DNA of 9,189 bases, taken from JAJCYE01 sp036260105 (GTDB lineage: Bacteria > Actinomycetota > CADDZG01 > JAHWKV01). The DNA lies in the NCBI GenBank assembly GCA_036260105.1, contig DATAAN010000239.1:1-9189 (forward strand), in the 5' to 3' direction. The translations under genes were made by a program, and so were the position numbers. A model generated the notes under the pieces. It made no database searches. It was not told where the DNA came from and was given only the letters and a program-made list of their open reading frames with translations. Shown in pieces: positions 6,308-9,189 of the stretch. Every line of letters starts with the position of its first letter. Within the stretch, counting starts at the first letter, position 1.

Positions 6308-7977
6308 GCTCCGACCGCCAGTGGGAGGTAGTTGCGGTAGGCGTGCGGCCCCGTCAAGGTCTCGCTCGGCTCCGGGCCCGATTCCCAGCGACCCTTGAAG
6401 ATCGCGGAGATCTGCGCCTGGAACGAGTCGAGCCCGTAGCGGGCGACGGTGTCGGCCAGCGTCTCGCCCCTCTCCCGGAGCGCCTCCCAGACTCCGACGA
6501 TCGCGCTGGTGATCGCGTACACGTCGGCCTGAGCTACCCGCCCGGCCACCTGGGCGACTGCGTCCAGCCGGAGGTCCCCTCCCAGCCACACCTGGTATCC
6601 CAGCATCGACACCCCTCCGATCGTCACCTTGCCTCCCGAGAAACCCAGATCCGCGATCTGGTGCTGCGCGCAGGCGTTCGGGCAGCCGGAGATGTGAACC
6701 CTGAGGCCCGAGTTACGCATCAGCGCCGGGTGCTGGAGCATCTCGGCCCCCACCCGCTGGGACGGCGTGATGGCGAGCAGGCACACCGGCCCTCCGGTGC
6801 AGACGCGAACGTCCTGCGACTGATCTGCGCCTTCGAGCCCTAGGCCGACCGACTTCAGCACGTCCCGGATGAGCGGCACGGCGTCGAGTGGTACGTGCCG
6901 CAGCATCACGTTCTGGTTAGCGGTGAGGTAGAGGCGCTCGTCGGCAAGGTCGGCGGCCAGCGTCGTCAGAATCCGCCAGTCCTCGGTGTCGACGTCGCCG
7001 AGTGGCGCGTTGACGGTAACCATTGCCCAGCCGGGAACCCGCTGCGGACGGACGCCGCTTCCCCAACCGCCCTCAGGCGCCTGAGCGAGGATTGACGCTA
7101 TGGAGGCGGAGAGGGGCGCCGAAAGGACCTTGGGCGCCGGCCATTCCAGGGTTCGGGACTTCGCCAGCTGTTCGGAGAAGACGGCAAGGAAGCGGTGCAT
7201 CCCCATCTTCTTGACGAGGAACTTCAGCCGCGCCTTTGCGGGCTGGTCGAAGTCGCCGTGGGCAATAAACACGTCGAACAGAGCGTTCACCGCGGCGAGA
7301 AGGTCAGCCCGAGGCAAGAAGTCCATCGCCTTGACCGCCAGCGTCGGGCTCGACTTGCCGAGGCTGCCTCCCAGCCACAGCTCGTAGCCCAGCTCGCCAT
7401 CCGGCCCGATCCTGCTGACGAACCCGGCGTCGTTCACCTTGGCAGCCTCCCGGCACCTGGTGCATCCGCCGAACGACATGTTGATCCGTTGCGGCATCTG
7501 GGTGTCCAGTAGGGGAGTGCGGGCCAGGATCGACTCCTGCGCCTGCAGGGCGTCGTAGCTGCAGTCGAACGGCTCCTCCAGACCCACCCCGGCCTCCGGG
7601 CACCACATCACACCCCGCATCGTGTGCCCGCATGCCGAGCGAGTGTTCAGGCCCAGGGCAGAAAGGCCGGTTAGGACCGTGACGACGTTTTTCGCCTCGA
7701 CGTGGTGCAGCTGGACCTGCTGGCGCGTCGTGAGGTGTATCCAACCCTTGGCGTACCGGTCGGCGAGGTCGGCGAGTCCGAGCGCGGCGTCGACGTCGAC
7801 CGCTCCTCCGGTGCGAATGCGGATCATGAAGACGCCCGGCTGGGCCTGAGCGCAGACGCCGTGCATCTTCAGGGAGTAACGCTCTTCGGGGCTCAGCCAG
7901 CTGTCGCCCTCCGAGCTGAGCCGGTCAAGGTCCACGGGAAGGCCGGCGCGCTTGGCAGCGGGAATGTTGGGTGCCAT
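6304..7977 (-). CDS. nirA: ferredoxin-type nitrite/sulfite reductase (sirohaem, [4Fe-4S])
   Basis: This 557-residue enzyme reduces nitrite to ammonium (or sulfite to sulfide) by six electrons in the cytoplasm. It has the duplicated architecture of the family: a first ferredoxin-like half domain with HLTTRQQVQLHHVE (81-94), a first catalytic domain with ACGHTMRGV (115-123) and KARLKFLVKKMG (248-259), and a second half domain with LTANQNVMLRHVP (351-363). The bridged cofactor ligands are Cys393, Cys399, Cys432 and Cys436 (CTGGPVC and ISGCPNACAQHQ). Arg85 and Arg121 and the Lys residues fit the anion/sirohaem site. Nitrite is the favoured substrate because of the FNT channel, the NirD-like gene and the molybdenum genes nearby, but sulfite cannot be excluded. 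Cys42 sits where sulfite reductases such as mycobacterial SirA have a Tyr that cross-links to a Cys, as I align it from memory. The ATG at 7977 has only a weak AGG upstream. The gene follows a 78-base gap after the ferredoxin and overlaps nirD by four bases. Confidence 0.92.
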   Translation of the reverse strand: MAPNIPAAKRAGLPVDLDRLSSEGDSWLSPEERYSLKMHGVCAQAQPGVFMIRIRTGGAVDVDAALGLADLADRYAKGWIHLTTRQQVQLHHVEAKNVVTVLTGLSALGLNTRSACGHTMRGVMWCPEAGVGLEEPFDCSYDALQAQESILARTPLLDTQMPQRINMSFGGCTRCREAAKVNDAGFVSRIGPDGELGYELWLGGSLGKSSPTLAVKAMDFLPRADLLAAVNALFDVFIAHGDFDQPAKARLKFLVKKMGMHRFLAVFSEQLAKSRTLEWPAPKVLSAPLSASIASILAQAPEGGWGSGVRPQRVPGWAMVTVNAPLGDVDTEDWRILTTLAADLADERLYLTANQNVMLRHVPLDAVPLIRDVLKSVGLGLEGADQSQDVRVCTGGPVCLLAITPSQRVGAEMLQHPALMRNSGLRVHISGCPNACAQHQIADLGFSGGKVTIGGVSMLGYQVWLGGDLRLDAVAQVAGRVAQADVYAITSAIVGVWEALRERGETLADTVARYGLDSFQAQISAIFKGRWESGPEPSETLTGPHAYRNYLPLAVGA

Positions 7978-7999
7978 GCCGTCAACCTATGCGGGACAG

Positions 8000-8037
8000 G
8001 TTACGGAGTTATGTGGACGCAGTAACAGAAGCGTAAA
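8000..8037. promoter_or_regulatory. possible GlnR-like site ahead of the reductase
   Basis: GTTAC (8000-8004), six bases, ATGTG, six bases, GTAAC (8022-8026), six bases, GTAAA (8033-8037). The actinobacterial nitrogen regulator GlnR binds gTnAC and GaAAC half sites spaced by six bases. Both gTnAC half sites here match with the right 22-base period, but the two GaAAC positions match poorly. It lies 23-60 bases upstream of the reductase ATG, between it and the ferredoxin gene, where nitrite-gene control would be expected. Tentative. Confidence 0.25.
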
Positions 8038-8055
8038 AGTCGTGTTGCCGAAGGG

Positions 8056-8364
8056 TCAGACCTCTACGAAGACGTGGTGTGCCGCTTCGTCGTCGATGGC
8101 CTTCTGGCATGCGCCAGCGGCGCAGGGGAGGACCCATCCCGGGTCGACGGAGACGGTGGCTCCGATGCCGAAGGCGTCGGTTTCCAGGTGTTCGATCCCT
8201 TCGGGCACCCGAAGGGCGCAGGTTCCGCACGCGCCCATCCAGCACAGGTTCGGGATCTCGAACGAGCACTCCCGCTCCAGCTGGTCCAGGAGCGGCTCAT
8301 CCCCGCAGGCCTCGAAGTGTGCGGTTGCGCCGGTGCCCTGCTTGACGACGGTCACCTTCAGCAT
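8056..8364 (-). CDS. plant-type [2Fe-2S] ferredoxin
   Basis: This 102-residue ferredoxin carries the ligand pattern Cys41-x4-Cys46-x2-Cys49 (CWMGACGTC) and Cys81 (LPCAAGAC) of plant/cyanobacterial [2Fe-2S] ferredoxins. Length is normal for the family. It would carry electrons from a reductase to the nitrite reductase encoded 78 bases downstream. Extra cysteines at 33 and 86 are outside the ligand set. I chose the ATG at 8364 (MLKVTVV) because GAGGGAG at 8371-8377 lies six bases upstream. The ATG at 8370 would sit directly on that ribosome site, and one at 8424 would lie inside the leader hairpin. Being first behind its own promoter suggests it is expressed with the reductase. No ferredoxin reductase is visible in the window. 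Confidence 0.9.
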   Translation of the reverse strand: MLKVTVVKQGTGATAHFEACGDEPLLDQLERECSFEIPNLCWMGACGTCALRVPEGIEHLETDAFGIGATVSVDPGWVLPCAAGACQKAIDDEAAHHVFVEV

Positions 8365-8388
8365 CGTCATCTCCCTCGACAGTTGGCT

Positions 8389-8436
8389 CCCCAAGATGTG
8401 GTGGACATTCGCCACTATCGACACCGCATCTTGGGG
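8389..8436. repeat. 15-bp inverted repeat in the ferredoxin leader
   Basis: CCCCAAGATGTGGTG (8389-8403) and CACCGCATCTTGGGG (8422-8436) are complementary at 14 of 15 positions around an 18-base loop; the outer ten pairs are perfect. In the leftward transcript this would be a stable hairpin starting within a few bases of the predicted 5' end and stopping 11 bases before the ferredoxin ribosome site. It could stabilise the mRNA, gate translation or be a protein-binding operator. It is not followed by a T-run in either direction, so a Rho-independent terminator is unlikely. Confidence 0.8.
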
Positions 8437-8445
8437 ATAGCTCTA

Positions 8446-8475
8446 ATTACACAACTGTAGTTACACGCGTGTCAA
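8446..8475 (-). promoter_or_regulatory. sigma-70-type promoter for ferredoxin-nitrite reductase
   Basis: Leftward, TTGACA (8475-8470) is a perfect -35 box, and TGTAAT (8451-8446) matches TATAAT at five of six bases, with an 18-base spacer. The start site would be near 8439, giving a leader of about 75 bases that holds the hairpin. The region also has a perfect palindrome ACACGCGTGT (8463-8472) over part of the -35 box and a direct repeat TTACAC (8447-8452 and 8461-8466), both candidate regulator contacts. It is AT-richer than its surroundings, as expected for a promoter. Confidence 0.65.
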
Positions 8476-8538
8476 GCGTTGAAGAAGACGATTGAGCCTG
8501 GGGAACGGGCCCGGGGAAGGGGGCGGAGTGGCCGTGAA

Positions 8539-9189
8539 TCATCCCTTTGACGGGGTCCTTGCGAAGGTGTAGTAGAGCGGCAGGCCGGTAAGCAGGGCAC
8601 CCGCCAGAATGTTCCCGAGGGTGACCGGTATCTGGTTCCAAACCCACCAGTCGGTGATCGTGACCTCCGCCCCGAACAACATCCCGATCGGGATGACGAA
8701 CATGTTCACGATCGAGTGCTCGTATCCCAGGGCGAAGAACGTCATGATCGGCAGCCACATGATCGCGGCCTTGCCAAGGGTCGACCGGGAGACGAAGATC
8801 ATCATCGTTCCCACGGTCACCATCCAGTTGGCCAGTACCCCCTTTAGGAACGACAGCGCCCAGCCGGTTGACCCGAGGTTCTTGTAGCCGAGAGTCTTCG
8901 CCTCAGCCGCCCTCTTGAACGCTTCGCCAACCGGGTCCGCGCCACTGGTTCCGAGCCGGGTGGATGCGCCGTAGACCAGGGCGGCCAGGAGCAGGCAGCC
9001 GGCCAGGTTTCCGATCAGGACCCAAGTCCAGTTCCGCAGCATGCCGCCCGCCTTCAGTTTTCCTGCCGCGAAGCCGGCCGGGAGCAGCGCGAAGTTGCCG
9101 GTGGCCAGCTCCAGCCCCAACAACGCCAGGAGAACGAACCCCACCGGAAAGATCACCGCGCCGGCGATGGGGGGCAGGCCCTGGCTGAC
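8539..9189 (-). CDS. formate/nitrite transporter (FNT) family channel, probably nitrite (5' end cut off by the window)
   Basis: 216 residues of a FocA/NirC-family pentameric channel, which moves formate, nitrite or similar anions across the inner membrane. The frame is open to the right edge (first residues read VSQGLPPIAGAVIFPVG), so perhaps 50-70 N-terminal residues are missing. An apparent GTG start at 9156 lies inside a transmembrane helix and is not the real start. Family signatures present are LELATGNFALLP after the second visible helix, then WALSFLKGVLANWMVT, and LGYEHSIVNMFVIPIGMLFG carrying the central His that all FNT channels use. About five hydrophobic segments are visible. The usual LVCLAVW motif reads MVTVGTMMIF, so the Cys is replaced. 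The gene ends 175 bases before the ferredoxin start, on the same strand. Beside a nitrite reductase, nitrite import (NirC-like) is more likely than formate export. Confidence 0.9.
   Translation of the reverse strand, partial: VSQGLPPIAGAVIFPVGFVLLALLGLELATGNFALLPAGFAAGKLKAGGMLRNWTWVLIGNLAGCLLLAALVYGASTRLGTSGADPVGEAFKRAAEAKTLGYKNLGSTGWALSFLKGVLANWMVTVGTMMIFVSRSTLGKAAIMWLPIMTFFALGYEHSIVNMFVIPIGMLFGAEVTITDWWVWNQIPVTLGNILAGALLTGLPLYYTFARTPSKG

Noticed and set aside
8446..8464. GlnR box at the ferredoxin promoter
   Set aside because: The two TTAC elements are 14 bases apart, not the 11 or 22 expected for GlnR half sites.
8490..8538. Terminator after the FNT gene
   Set aside because: The segment is C/G-rich with overlapping CCCGGG and GGGCCC, but has no clear stem-loop followed by a T-run.

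Overview
This is a gene-dense, GC-rich window that uses GTG and TTG as well as ATG start codons. It holds eleven protein-coding genes. Two run off the edges: moeA on the left and a formate/nitrite-type transporter on the right. The base composition, the start-codon use, the DUF2231 and DUF4267-like membrane proteins and an ECF-sigma-type promoter all suggest an actinomycete-like bacterium (Actinomycetota). That placement is inferred from style, because the window has no rRNA or other phylogenetic marker. I see no tRNA, rRNA, CRISPR array, insertion sequence or integrase, and no gap between genes longer than about 240 bases.

The right half (about 5906-9189, all minus strand) is a nitrite uptake and reduction cluster. 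In transcription order it holds a FocA/NirC-family channel, a plant-type [2Fe-2S] ferredoxin, a sirohaem/[4Fe-4S] nitrite/sulfite reductase and a NirD-like Rieske protein. The ferredoxin has its own strong promoter and a striking 15-bp hairpin at the predicted 5' end of its mRNA. The cluster would bring in nitrite and reduce it to ammonium with ferredoxin electrons. The left edge (1-1574, minus strand) carries mobA and moeA, which make the molybdenum cofactor that nitrate reductase needs. The window therefore probably sits in or beside a nitrate/nitrite assimilation locus, although no nitrate reductase is visible.

The middle holds two less familiar operons that converge. On the minus strand, behind an ECF-type promoter (GGAAC-N16-CGTC), are a DUF2231 membrane protein, a small DUF4267-like membrane protein and a phytoene-dehydrogenase-like FAD oxidoreductase. 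On the plus strand are a short-chain dehydrogenase and an SRPBCC (START-like) protein whose reading frames overlap by 20 bases. The two operons also overlap at their 3' ends by 26 bases. This middle block has the shape of a redox pathway acting on a hydrophobic substrate, but that substrate cannot be read from the sequence.

The genes are very tightly packed. Four junctions are four-base stop/start overlaps (ATGA at 966-969, TTGA at 4803-4806, GTGA at 5192-5195, ATGA at 6304-6307), so most units are probably translationally coupled. I did not find a clearly new defence or mobile system. The parts most worth a second look are the two-carrier nitrite reductase arrangement, the ferredoxin leader hairpin, the ECF-driven membrane/redox operon and a possible GlnR-like site ahead of the reductase.
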